From positions 1,066,502 through 1,130,501 of the forward strand of contig JAREIK010000506.1 in the NCBI GenBank assembly GCA_029783825.1: 64,000 bases of DNA. Direction: 5' to 3'. How positions within the stretch are numbered: the stretch's first letter is position 1; the number at the start of each line of letters is the position of its first letter. The DNA is from Sapria himalayana (taxonomy: Eukaryota; Streptophyta; Magnoliopsida; Malpighiales; Rafflesiaceae). Both the position numbers and the translations under genes were made by a program. Under the pieces are notes generated by a model that had not been told where the DNA came from, did no database searches, and was given only the letters and a program-made list of their open reading frames with translations. This document shows positions 33,509 to 45,745 of this stretch, piece by piece.

Positions 33509-33529
33509 TGGCATCATTGTCAGGGATTA
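33509..33529 (+). other. Primer-binding site (tRNA-Asp type)
   Basis: TGGCATCATTGTCAGGGATT matches the tRNA-Asp site with transition differences only, nine bases after the LTR end at 33499. The best preserved such site in the window. Confidence 0.82.
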
Positions 33530-33795
33530 TTTAGTTTTGATAGTTATTATGAGTTGGCATAATTATTCTTGACAAGGGATCATTATTTTATAGTAATCTA
33601 GATAGCATTATTTTAATTAAATTTTCTATTCCAATAGCAAATTTTGTTTATTATTTGAAATGTGAATTGTTGTATTCATTTTGCTTGTCCTTTTTCTTTT
33701 CTTCTTTCAGCCACATGTTATGAGTAGAAGCTCGAAGACTAGCAAACCCTTCTAGACCTAAAATTGTGAGAACTAGGAGAGCTATTGCAATATAG
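33530..33795 (+). pseudogene. Leader and gag start
   Basis: Leader parallel to 52437-52620, then ATGAGTAGAAGCTC (33719) and a gag N-terminal trace (RPKIVRTRRAI). Plus-orientation coding ends at about 33795, where minus-strand protease begins. Confidence 0.65.
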
Positions 33796-35510
33796 AGATC
33801 CCAATTCATATAATACTATCTAAAATGTATGATTACCTATAATACAAGGTATATTAAAACTTATAGGGTCTTTCAATTTCATTGAAAGTATATATTGAAT
33901 AATTATACAACTTCTTGGTCATATTCACATTTGAGCTAGATATTTGGAAAATAATATAACTACTTCTAGTTTCTAGAATATATTAAGAAATTTCTTCAAC
34001 TATTCATCTAATTTCCTTCATAAAACATTATATAAATAGAAGATCCATTGAAAACTTACCGTTAGCTTAATTCTGATTTGTTACTTTCTCTCCATCAACT
34101 CAAATAGCCTCCATTCTATCTCCTATTTGTTTGCATCCTTCAATCAAAGCTAGGGATAAGAGTTGGGATTATACTCCACTATAGTCATATCTTTGTGAGA
34201 TGTCATGATACTATAGCCTTTTTCTATGTAAAATTTTTAGTGGGAGTCATGTCTTCAGAGGAAGTTATGACTTTTGTGAAGGTCATGACATTATCAGCTT
34301 CATAATTCCAGAATCATCTTGCTCCATTTGATGCCCCTCTACTACTTTTCTTCTTTGAAGTAATATAAATAAGCACTTCTTTGAGTTTGCCTCAATAACA
34401 CTTGGTATTTTATAAATTCATTTTTCCTTCATCAATAATACCAGTTGTCCAGTTTGATTCTTTATATTCTTCATTATTGAACTTGTGTGATTCATTCTTA
34501 CTTCGTGCATCTCTATCCATGTATCTTGATTATTATTTCTTTTTTTAGTTCTATTAATATAGCATTTTTGCTTTCTTCTAGAGTTGGCTTCTCTATAGGT
34601 TGATAATTCGAGTTTTATCCTCCTTAATTATTATAGTTTATTGAATTATTCCCAAGTTTCTTAGAGATTTCTCTACATTTTGAAAACCACTTCTGTAGCT
34701 TCTATAATTTTTTTTCATGATTTATCATGTTCATATGATAATGTATCAAGACATTATTTTTAGGTTGAAATCTTTTCCTTTTACTTTGTAATTTGTTGGC
34801 TAACTCCATTTGATAAATTATAATTAAATTCAACATTTCTTAAATAGTGAATTCCACTAATCCTCTTCTATTTTCCTCTTGGATTACAAGCTTCCTTAAG
34901 AAAATCTCTATTTTTGTTTCAATTACAATGAATTGATCTAACTCCAATACTTCATCGTGTCTTCTCCCAAAGTAATGATCAGTTGAAGTTTGGTAGTATT
35001 TATTTGCTTGCTCCTCGAATAAGTAATGTGTTTCTCCTGGTGATTAATTCATAATTGAACTAACTACATCTTTAACAACTATGCACATTGCCATTTAATG
35101 CAATGCATTATAGAAAGTTTATGCTTTAAACCAGAAATCATGTAGGATATTTCGCTCATCCTACCAGAACTTGCTTATCTTGCTATGTACTAAGAAATAA
35201 CTTGAAGTGAGAAAAACTTAGTCAGAAAGACTCTTATAAGTTCATATCAACTCTCAATAAAGTTATAAGATAAACACTATAACCAACTCCATGCCTTATC
35301 CATTAATAAGAATAATAATAGACATAACCTTATTGCATCTAGACTAACTCCAATCATCTTTGACATATCACATAGCTTCAAAAATATCATGACATATCTA
35401 TTATGATTTTCTGATATCGTTTCATTGTATGGTACTACTGAACCATCACTATCATACTTGACTTCAACTCAAAATAATTTGCTTCCATTTGTTGTATCTA
35501 AAAACCTAAG
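33796..35510 (-). pseudogene. Inverted gag-protease remnant
   Basis: Minus strand, right to left: gag (anchor: EEQANKYYQTS-like at about 34985-35020), CATGAC-rich linker (34200-34310; GTCATGAC at 34282), FxKxLEVV-like segment, and start of protease at about 33800-33860. Parallel to R1 at 18990-20690. It is joined to plus-oriented leader on the left and to an LTR start on the right, without primer-binding site. Confidence 0.68.
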
Positions 35511-35905
35511 AAAGTATGGCTACGACATAAAATTAATGTCATATTTGTTTAATTGCTATGAGATAAGTGTGACGATAACTCTATGGTACAATCACAACCA
35601 ATAAGAATATATTACATAGTTAAAGAAATAAGTTAATAAGATATTAGAATCATGATGTTCAAAGATTATCACAACTATATAAGTATAGTTTCATTCAAGC
35701 ATAAATGTCAAAACTACTTGATGACCTATAAATCATTAAGTTACCAAATACCTCAAAAAACATATTGATTTCTTGATTATTTATCAAAATCCACCAAAAC
35801 TACAAAATCATGATATTGATACAAATATGGTCATTTCGATACTTACACATTATCTAATAGCACAACAAATACATAATAATGTTCAATAGTTTATATACTA
35901 AATAA
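35511..35905 (-). repeat. LTR start fragment, minus orientation
   Basis: Matches 23250-23619: CATAAAATTAATxTxAT, CTCATGGT, TTCATTCAAGCATAAATG, CAAAATCATGATATTGATAC, TCTAATAGCAC, ending TTTATATACTA. Confidence 0.75.
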
Positions 35906-36184
35906 TAGGGCAAGAGGTCATTCACAATTATCTAGCCTTTATTCTATGACCGAGCATAACTATGACAAGGCTATTTAATACTCCAACACCTATAAAATTA
36001 TAAACCATCCATAGAATCTAGGACTTACACTTAAATATTATTTATCGTGCTTACTAGAATAGTAGTCAACATTATTACTTGTATGACTCGTATACTTGTG
36101 GAATGATATTGGACAAGGACCCTCACCCAACTAGCTTCTAGGATAAACCTAACTATAAAAATTAGGCATTGTAATGAAGTTGTA
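35906..36184 (+). repeat. LTR end fragment, plus orientation
   Basis: Matches 23620-23968 from AGGGCAAGAGGTCATTCA on, and ends at the same gag-linker junction. Confidence 0.75.
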
Positions 36185-37060
36185 ATAGTTACCACCATGG
36201 AATTTTTAAAAGCCACGACTCCCAATCCCTAGCATTTTTTAAATTTATGGTACACAATGAATAGAATGCCCAACTAAACTTCCTAATGGTGTCATAAAAA
36301 GTAGGAGCGATGGAGGAAAAAGCTGAGATTACCTAAAGTACTAGAAATATGAATATGATAAAAAATGATGCCAAAGATTTTTTTTTTCTAAACCTCAATT
36401 TTCTTGTTTTCCACAACATTAGAATGGAAAACTGGATGAACATTTTGAGAAGTTTCTTAATATTTTTTATATGTTAGAAGTAAATATCTTATTTTCAAAG
36501 TATTTTCTCAAATACCAAACTAAGTTAAAGTCATGAAAAATGTCATGAGTTGTAAGAGAAAGTTGGAAATATATGGAAATATGAATATGATAGAGAAATA
36601 TAATATAATAATTCAATGAAAACTCCTAAAAAAATTGAAGGATCCAAGAAATTTTATGATATCATGCATAAATGGGGAGTACACATTCTAGAAGCCACTA
36701 TGCTATTGGGGATCAAGCATCAACTTGACATTATTATCAATAGTACAATGATAAAACCTTGACAAGGTCATTTGAATCTGTCTCTCACTGCAAATGATCG
36801 ATTGATCAACCAAGTACCTAATAGATATTATTGAAGATGTATTAGTTAAGGTTGGTATAATTATTTTTTTTTTGTAGATTTTGTAGTATTGGATATGGAG
36901 GAAGACCAACAAACTTCATTGATTTTTGGATGAGCATTTTTAGCTGGTAGACATGCCCTCATTGATGTCACGTAGAAAGAGTTCATACTTTGTATAGGTG
37001 AAGAGCTAGTAGAATTCAACCTTACTAAGGCATACATAGTCCAATTGATGATGAGAAGTA
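36185..37060 (+). pseudogene. F3 gag C-terminal and retropepsin remnant
   Basis: Same structure as F2 but without LINE-B: CATGAC linker, KLRLPKVLEI-like (36330), KLEIYGNM, then the protease active-site segment in which DLGSS is unrecognisable (LLGIKHQLD), IIEDVLVKV, FVVLDMEEDQQTSLIFG, a stop, FLAGRHALIDVT and FILCIGEELVEFNL. Minus-strand frames here (36703-36912, 36861-37103) are antisense. Confidence 0.8.
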
Positions 37061-37937
37061 TTATCGAAGGATACATAGTCTCGTCCACATAATAAGGCAA
37101 CAAAATGTAGATTTTAGGTGTTAAGATTTTTTAGAAGACTGCTAGCCTGACAAAGATGAGTGGGGTGATATAGAAAAAAAATATGGAGCTAAAAAATTAA
37201 AACTAAGATTGAAAAGAATGATTGCTATGAAGTCATGACAATCTTTAAAGGCATGACTTTAAAAGGCACCAAAGAAAAGTACTCTAGAATGGTATAAAAA
37301 GGAAAGTGAAAATCCATTTTTTTTTCACAATTACATGAAGAAAATGATATAAAGAATTGGAAGAATATACTTATAATGAAAGTAGAAGCATAGTCTCAAC
37401 TAGTGGCTGATGAAATGATAGAGGAAGACTTGACTTTAACAATAATTCTAGAGGATTCAAAGGAACTAGAAAAATAATTATAAGCAACAATGAAAGTCAT
37501 GAATTGACCAGTGCTATGACTTTAGAGATACTAAAGCTAAAGAAAGAAGTTATGAAAAATCCTAGCGTTGAAATTTTTGAGATCCAAAAATAAAAAGCTT
37601 AAAGTGTATCCCACTAAAAAATTATGGTGATCCATAAAGTCATGACATCTCGGTAGGATGAAGCCATGGTGATCTATAAAATTGTGGCATCTAGGAAGGA
37701 TGCTGCCATGATGATCCAAACATTTATAGCATCTTAAAAAATAGAAAGAAAAGAAGGATGCCCTGAGGTGGAAAACATAGAATATGATTCAATGGTGAAA
37801 AAAGTTTGGGAAGAAAAGAGGAAGTGAGAGATTATACAATGAAGCTAGCTTAGAATGCTAAGATCACTAATGGAGGTAATAACTCATTGATACTCTAAGT
37901 ACGGATATTAAATATAGCACTACTCGAGATACAACCC
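37061..37937 (+). pseudogene. F3 Lys/Glu-rich tail
   Basis: As in F2: post-protease segment (HIIRQQNVD..., EDC-PDKDE, MELKN), YEVMTIFKGMTLKG (GTCATGAC at 37232), Lys/Glu-rich tail with a three-unit 42-bp repeat, KVRDYTMKLA-NAKITNGGNNSLI, and CTCGAGATACAACCCAA (37923-37939). No RT or integrase. Confidence 0.75.
37621..37746 (+). repeat. 42-bp tandem repeat in F3 tail
   Basis: Three units of exactly 42 bp (37621, 37663, 37705), in frame, each coding a 14-residue motif of the type AMVIHKVMTSRKDE. Two diverged units stand at the same place in F2. Confidence 0.88.
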
Positions 37938-40900
37938 AATAATTTTTTTTATGTATGGTGTCATGAAATCAATATACACTCGCGTAGATCATTTTACACA
38001 ATTTTTGCACACACAAATTTAATCACAAAACTCAAATTCCATTGTGATTCATTTACATATCCACAAAAAGATGTAACCTCACCATCTAGATATACTATGA
38101 TGCACAAACATTGTCATAACAAATACTTATATAAGAAGATGAAAAGCTAATATTTTTAAAGAGGGCAAGCATTCACTTTAGTGTGCGAGTTTGTTTAATA
38201 TGCCTAATACTAAATAATAATAGTTTTTTGGTAATTATACATGATATATTTTTATAGGAAAGGACTTTAAATAGAACTATTTTACTAAATCATAATTTTG
38301 ACAACTTATGATGAAAGCAATAAAGTTGAGGAGTTTTGCATAAAAAAGTGAAACTTTGTATCTTTATTGAGTAGGAGGGGAGAAAAAAACCACATAAAGT
38401 TGTAGTAATTCTTATAATACAACTTTGTTACAACTTATTGAGCTTATAGGATAGTTTTTGCATTCATTCTTGAATTAAGCTATATATAAATAATCATAGA
38501 AATCTTAATATACCATGAGTCCATGACTCTACCATCTCGTTAATATAATTATTTTACTATACAAAACATTTTTTTTGAGCTTATTGAGCTTTGTTACAAC
38601 TTATTAAGCTTTGTTACAACTCTGCCATCTTATTAAGCTTTGTTACATCTCTACCATCTTATTGAGCTTTGTTACATCTTATTTGACAATCATACTTTCT
38701 TGGAGTGACTACCACACTAGCTCATAATATTTTTTTTAGTTGCAACATTAATTTTCATCATAAAAACTAAGCACTCCACTATTGTTAAAACCCATGGCAT
38801 CCTCTTACATCATGACTTTCTCATTATAGAGCCACCAATACTAAGGTAAAAGTCATGGTGCATCTCCAACACTATACCTTTTAGCTACATAGTATTCCAG
38901 AAATCATTTACTCGAGTCACGACAATTTCTAAGGTTACAATATTTTTCTTTTGAACAATAACCAAAGTTAGCTCATTCTCAGCACCATTACTTTTAGTTA
39001 TAGATTTGAAATGCACAAGCTATGATCATTCTCAGTACTATGATTTCATACTGTCGAAGCAAAATACATAGTCATAGTCATTCTTAGTGTCAAATCAATC
39101 TAAAATAAGAAAAAAACCAAAGTTGTGGCTCAATTCCATCACTACAACTTTATGTTACATTTTCAAAAATCCAAATTCATGGCTATTCTCAACTACGTGA
39201 CATTCCATTTAAAAATTACACCCATACATTCATATATAAAAGTATAAAAAAAGGAGAAAAAATATTATTTTGAGGGCACTAGAAAGAGACCAAAAAAGAT
39301 AGGATTTGGAGAGCACAAATCTGTACAAACCTAGGGGATATGCATGAGAAAAGAGAAAATAAAATAAGAAGCATAAACCTTATGGGAGGGGCACGAATTT
39401 CAAATTCCACCTAGGAGAAATCTGAGGTGAACAAACAAAATTATGAGTTTAAGTTTTGATTTTTAGAAACTCGAGCATAGTTATTGGAAACCTAAAATTT
39501 CACAAGATATATTTTGAATTATCTCAAGTGAATTACTCTTCAATGTCAAGCTAAATTGGAATCCATGGTTGGTATATTTTAATTCATGTAATGGATGCTT
39601 AATGAATTGATTTTTATATTTGGATTATACTATGGTTTGACTATTTATAAATATGGTACTCATGTAAAATTTAAATAAGATTTTTACTATTAGTAGGTTT
39701 GTGCATATTGTCATGGTGGATGATGATAGGTAAACCATGAAACACACTCTAGTATAATAGAAGAAGGAAGTGACATCCCTTCTAATAGTGACATTTGAGA
39801 AAACCCCTATATATTAAAACCAAATATTGAGGTAAATTTAATAATACAAGTATGACATTTACGAAGCAAAAAAGTACATATACTTTTATAAGCCAATATA
39901 TTATGCATATTTAAGGGCACTAGAAAGAGACCAAAAAAGATAGGATTTGGAGAGAAAAAATCTGCACAAGCCTAGGGAATATGCATGAGCAAATAGAAAA
40001 AAAAGGAAGAAGCATAAACCTTATGGGAGGGGTACGAATTTTAAATCCCACATAGGGGAAATCTGAGGTGAACAAACAAAATTATGAGTCTAAGATTTGA
40101 TTTTTAGACACTCGAGCATAGTTATTGGAAACCTAAAATTCCACATGATATATTTCGAATTATCTCATGCGAATTACTCCTCAATGTCAAGCTTAATTGA
40201 AATCTATGGTTGGTATATTTTAATTCATGTAATGGATGCTTTATGAATAGGTTTTTATATTTGGATTGTACTATGGTTTGACTATTGATAAATATTGTAC
40301 TCATGTAAAATTTAAATACAATTTTTACTTTGGTAGGTTTGTACATATTATCATGGTGGATGATGATAGGTAAACCATGAAACTCACTCTTGAATTATGG
40401 AATGAAGGAAGTGACATCCCTTCTAATAGTGACATCTAAGAAAAACCTATATATTAAAACCTAATATTGAGGTAAATTTAATAATACAAGTATGACATTT
40501 ACAAAGCTAAAAGTACATATACTTTTATAAGCCGATATATAATTCATATTTAAGAAGAATGACTCAATTAATCTAAGGGTTTTGTAGAATATTTTTCTAA
40601 TGGTTTTTCCTTTAGTATGGAAGTCACATATCATCATAATAAATAGTGGAAAATTGGCCACGAAACATGCATGAGTATAGGTGACTCAAAAGGTGATAAC
40701 AATTATGTGAGTTACTTTCTATTGTATGACTACTACTAGTGAGATTTGAAAGAAAGTATATATTAATTATGTGAGTATGGAGCATAAAAAGCCAAAAGTA
40801 TAAATACTTTTTATATCACACCAATTCCCATATTTATGACATATGAGTTCAGAGAATAAGAATGTATATATGAAGTAATTATCAAGGGTAGTTGACAAGT

Positions 40901-41385
40901 TGTATAAAATATATAGACTCGTGAATGATTCTTAACTAGGAATGATTTGTCATTTCAATAGCAAAGTATAGAAAGGATAGCTATGAGGAGACCATCATTA
41001 GGGATGATCCCAATGATTGAAAACCACCATGTATGTCTGTTTGGCACTAAGGCATTTTCATAATAGTTAAATATTTATTTTATAACCAAACACAATAACC
41101 AGCCAATTTGGATAAGCCATCATGCATAATAAAATGTGCGAACCCTATAATCTAAGAGTCTTACTAAAAACTCAGTTTTATCCTTTCAAATAGATCAGTA
41201 GTTGAATCATAGTTGGTTGATTGAACTGCTTACATAATCTTTGTAAAATCAATATCTTGATGAAAATCATCTTTACAACTTGTAAAACTCATATACTTGT
41301 GAGACTAGTAGTATGAGTGACTCTCACTCAATGAGCTTTTGGTACATTGTCTATTCATAAAATTGTGCTTCATAACAAAGTGGAA
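37938..41385 (+). repeat. F3 3' UTR and 3' LTR with internal duplication
   Basis: 3' non-coding to about 38290, then an LTR of about 3.1 kb, lengthened by a 641-bp tandem duplication (39273-40554). CATGAC-type-2 repeats at 38790-39220. A short local repeat, AGCTTTGTTACAxCTTATTG, occurs four times at 38577-38685. Ends near 41385, directly followed by hAT1, as at 29704. Confidence 0.78.
39273..40554 (+). repeat. 641-bp tandem duplication in F3 LTR
   Basis: Unit 1 39273-39913 and unit 2 39914-40554 both begin AGGGCACTAGAAAGAGACC and run in register to TTATAAGCC.ATATAT. They differ at few positions by eye, so this is much younger than the LTR itself. Confidence 0.92.
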
Positions 41386-42007
41386 ATAGTCATTTATTAT
41401 GAATTTATGATAGTATATAAAATGTAATTTTTCTTCTTAGTACTTGGAATTTAACTCAATGAACTCATGAATAATTTGGCTCTAGTCATGCTTCTCTTAT
41501 AATTTTCTTATCAAGTCTTTTTAAATGAACAAAAGATTTATATTAGGGCTTCATCTAGTTTTGGGAAGGAACCAAATACAACTAGTGTTGGTTGTGATGA
41601 TTAAAATTATCAAATACTAGCAAACACTAGTTTTATGAGTAATACTAATGTTGATGAGAGTCATGATACCATTGAATCACAAACTAAAAAGGGCAAAGCT
41701 TTGACATTTGATGTGTGAAAATATTTAGTGAAAATCAGGGTTGGTAAATCCTAAAGATGGTAAAGAAAAATATAAATATAAGGATTGTGGGAAAAAAAAT
41801 ATTGTGCAGTAAATGGAGAACTTTTCACCTAGCACATCACATTCCTAGATGTCACATGGACCTCAATTTTATGATGTAACAATGATGTTAATTGATGATG
41901 AAGAAAAGTTGAGGAAACAAAAATTTGACTTTAAGAAAAATCAAAACATATTATTTATATTGATTATTGCACATGATCTACATTCTAGCATTGTTGAACA
42001 AAGGGCA

Positions 42008-42135
42008 GAAGTACCAAATGTTTTTAAATGAAGATTGTAAACGAAATTCTAGAAGAAAATCTAAAAAGGTGGAAGTACCAAATGTTTTTAAATGAAGATT
42101 GTAAACGTAATTCTAGAAGGACAACTAAAAGTGAT
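42008..42135 (+). repeat. 64-bp tandem duplication in hAT1 copy B
   Basis: GAAGTACCAAATGTTTTTAA... AAACGxAATTCTAGAAG repeats with a 64-bp period; copy A has a single unit. Confidence 0.9.
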
Positions 42136-42190
42136 GTGATGAAAAAATATGAGATTGAGAAAAATTGAGCAACAACTAAGACAAATTCTA

Positions 42191-42352
42191 GGTAGAGCAT
42201 ATTTGACTTCTGATTGTTGGACAACATGCATCAATATTGGATATATCTGTGACTCCACATTGTGGTGATAAGGTAGAGTATGTTTGACATTTGATCATTG
42301 GACCACATGCACCAATATTGGATATATCTGTGACTATGCATTGTGGTGATAA
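42191..42352 (+). repeat. 81-bp tandem duplication in hAT1 copy B
   Basis: GGTAGAGxATxTTTGAC ... TGTGGTGATAA, two units of 81 bp covering the transposase TSDxWT segment. Confidence 0.92.
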
Positions 42353-42767
42353 GAATTGGAAGCAAAATAGTAGATTTTTACCATGTTCTAACATAAAACC
42401 TTTACATAATGGACATGATTTGGCATTGAAGGCTCTTGAATTTTTAAAGACAAGAATAGATAGAACAATATTTTTTATTATATTGGATAATGTAGCTTCA
42501 AATTATAACATGCAAAATATTTTCCATTATATTGGATAATGCTATCTAAGAGCTTGTCACTTAATGATGAATTCCTTTATATTAGATGTTCTACACATAT
42601 CTTAAACCTTATTGTTCAAGATGATTTAATAGTTTATGGTGATGCTTTGCATAAAATAAGTAAAACGTAAGGACAATAGAGAGTAGGAAGAATTAATTTT
42701 TTCAAAGTGTTAAACTTGTTGGCGGAACTAATAATTTAGTTGGCCTAAAATCAGATGTGGTTATTAT

Positions 42768-45070
42768 TATGACATTGTTATGATGCCTAATATTTTGAAT
42801 TACATAATATCCAAAAATCTCATTGGGTAGGTATCTCTCATCCAACAATTCCCTCAAGTATATGAGTTATACAAGTAGTAAATTAGACTATTATCAAAAT
42901 ATCGACCCCATAGAAGTTAAGTAGATAATTTGATCGACCAACTATCAATCAACTATTATTCTAGTTGAAAGGATATGATTGTTTTTTTTGGCAAGATTAT
43001 TAGCTTTTAAGATTAATCAATTTTATTATGCTTGATGGCTTATCTAAATAGTTTGGGTGTTATTTTGCTTGATTATTATATGAAGGGTTGACTAAGTGAA
43101 AATGCACTAGTGCCCGAATGGCATAAGTGGTCATTATCAATTATTGGATCCTTTTCAAAGATGGCCCCCTCATAGTGGTTCCCTTGATACTTAACCACTA
43201 GAATAATCAATGGTTAATGCTCTAGGATCATCCATAATTCTATACCTATTAGGGGACTCATCAACTACCCTTGATGGGGTTGCTTTATATGTGAATTTTT
43301 ATTCTTCGACCTCAGATGTAGACATAAACTAATATAGTAGTAAATGTATTTATACTTTCAGCTTTGTAAGTATCATACCTGCACAATTAAAATATATTTT
43401 CTTTCAAATCTCAGCAGTAGTAATCACTCAATAAAAACTAACTTTCATAACTATCATGACCTTATTTGTCACCTCCAATCATGCATGTCTCATAGTATAC
43501 TTATCATTGTCTAGCATAATGACATTTGACATTCACACTAAATGTGAAATCCTAGAAAAATGTTATTTAGAATATCTATATCAATTAAAGGTTAATTCTT
43601 CTAATGTACACAAAATGGGTTGACTTATAAAAGTATTTATACTTTCAAATTCATAAGTATCATACTCGCATGATTAATATACATCAATATCAAGTTTTGA
43701 CATATAGGTTTGTCTCTCACATCATGATTAAATGAGCTATCACTTCCTTCCTATCATTATGTATGAATAAGCTTTATGGCTTACTTGTCACCATCGACCA
43801 TGATAGCATGCATAAACTCATCAATAATAAAAATATATTTTTAGTTCTAGATATATAAAGCATCCATCAATAACTAAACCACAAAAAAAATCCAAAATAA
43901 AATTATTCATTAATCAAGCATTCATCACATGAAATCAAATATACTAATGATAGACCTCAATTTAGCCTTAACATAAAAAAAAATCACATGAGATAATTAA
44001 AGATATATCTAATAGAAATTTGGATTCCTAATAATAGCCCTTAAGAGTACATAGAAATCAAACCTTAAATCAATAATACCTATTAATGAGCTTCATATTT
44101 GAGGCCTGGAGGAGTTGAAATTCATGCCCCACTATTTAGGGTTTATGCTTATGCCTTGCATAGTCATTTTGGTCATGGATCTCACCTAGGTTTGGATGAA
44201 ATTGAGCTCTCAAACTCTACATTTTAATCCTTTCTCTAATGCCCTAGTATCTCATTTTAAAATTCCATGTTTTGCACTTTTATAGTTGAATGGCTATATA
44301 AAATATTTAAGTTGAAAGTCATGACTTTTAGGAAGATCTTGGCCCTATCTTTTTGTCTTTGTGACACAAAATCACAACTCTATAAATGAAGCATGGTTTT
44401 GTACTCTTTATAGCTTTAGAATACTATGACCTTGGGAATGACCATAGCTATGCATTTCATTTATAAAACATAAAATTGTTCCACTGGAAATAGGCTACAA
44501 CTTTGATCATTTCTCAAGAGCAAATGTTGTGGCCCTAGAAATGGACGTGGCTTGAACATTTTGTTATGTAACTTTTTGTACCTAAAAGTCATGGTGCCGA
44601 GAATAATATTAGGTCTTTTTCTTCAGACTTAGTAGCTCTATAATGAAAAATTCACTATAGTAGAGCATTGTCATTACTTTTAATACTAGTTGGGCACTTA
44701 GTTGTTGTGATACAAAATCAAAACCATAGTCATACAATATTTTATGAGCTAGTGGGACTATGACTCTAAGAAAGTTTCATAGCTAAAAAGAATATGTTGC
44801 ATAATAAAATAATTATGTCAATGTGGTAGTAGAGTCATGATATATGAAAATTTATATGACTATTTATGTTGAGCTTCAACCAAAAATGGATGTTGAAACT
44901 ACCTTATAAGTTCAATGAGGTGTACCAAAGCCATAACACAAAAAAATATTAAGACTTCATGTAACATTTTGCTCATCTCCTTTTAAGAAATCCACAAAGT
45001 TTCCATTCCAAACAAAAATCAGCCAATTTCAAGATTATTCATCATAATTTATTAAAAATTACAATTTAGT
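42768..45070 (-). repeat. RA 3' LTR
   Basis: Starts TATGACATTG at the hAT1 junction. It runs parallel to 60478-61305 and to 30942-32390, with CATGAC-rich DNA at 44300-44600 (GTCATGAC at 44318). The far edge near 45070 is approximate. Confidence 0.75.
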
Positions 45071-45737
45071 GAACTTATTAAAAGCTCTTTTTAAACATTC
45101 ATTAAAAAAAAAACTTTCTCCCACACTAAAGGGATTTGCTCATGCCTGATCAATTACTCCCACTCTATGTAAAAAATTGTATATTCTATTCATCCCCAAT
45201 AAGTGTATGCTCTGACTATGTTCTAGTATCATAGTGTGTCGAGATGATGGGGTTACTTCTTTTTTGGAGACATATAAATGAGTTACGGTAGGATTTGAGT
45301 TTTGTGACTAATTGGTGGGTGCAAAATAATCATGTTAATGGGTACATTTATTTTATAATACCTTACAAAGAATAAATTCTTGTGTTGCCTCCCAAGTAGT
45401 ATTATATATAATATTTGTTGCTAGACCACCAAAGAGTTATTACCTCTATCAGTTATCTCAGTGTTTAGGCCAAATTTATCATATAATTTTTTACTTTCTC
45501 TTTTCTTTTTGAGTTTTTTTTTTGCATTGAATCATATCCATGTTTTCTTTTTTTAGGATCTCCTTCTTTTCTTTCTCCTTCCCAGAATGTCATGGCTCTT
45601 TGAATCACCTTAGCTTCATCCTCCATTTATACTATGACTTTAGGGATCACCTCAAATTTTTATTATGCCACACTTAGATCTTTTACTTTCTAAATCTCTA
45701 AAACCATGGCACTAGGTTTTTGAATAACTTCTTGTTT
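45071..45737 (-). pseudogene. RA tail and 3' UTR
   Basis: GTTGCCTCCCAAGTAGTA (45383-45400) is the complement of the GGAGGCAAC phrase. To its right the minus strand reads a Lys/Glu-rich tail (EKVKNYMINLA, ERKEGDPKKRKHGYDSMQK) equivalent to the F2 tail at 26800-26960. hAT2 cuts it at 45738. Confidence 0.75.
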
Positions 45738-45745
45738 GGCTGCAC
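45738..45745. repeat. hAT2 target-site duplication, left
   Basis: GGCTGCAC; the right copy is GGTTGCAC (49306-49313), 7 of 8 identical. Confidence 0.88.

Larger units (their letters stand above)
41386..42767 (+). pseudogene. hAT1 transposase, N-terminal half, copy B
   Basis: Same gene half as 29705-30941. MSNTNVDESHDTIESQTKKG (41636) starts it; a BED zinc-finger trace (YKYKDCGKK) lies at about 41775. Then IIAHDLHSSIVEQRAEVPNVF (in part, 41950-42030), TSDHWTTCTNIGYI, HCGDKNWKQNS, HDLALKALEFLKT, LDNVASNYNMQN (42485-42520), RCSTHILNLIVQDDL and ALHKIS. It ends at about GLKSDVV (42750), immediately before the RA LTR. It has two local tandem duplications absent from copy A. Confidence 0.85.
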
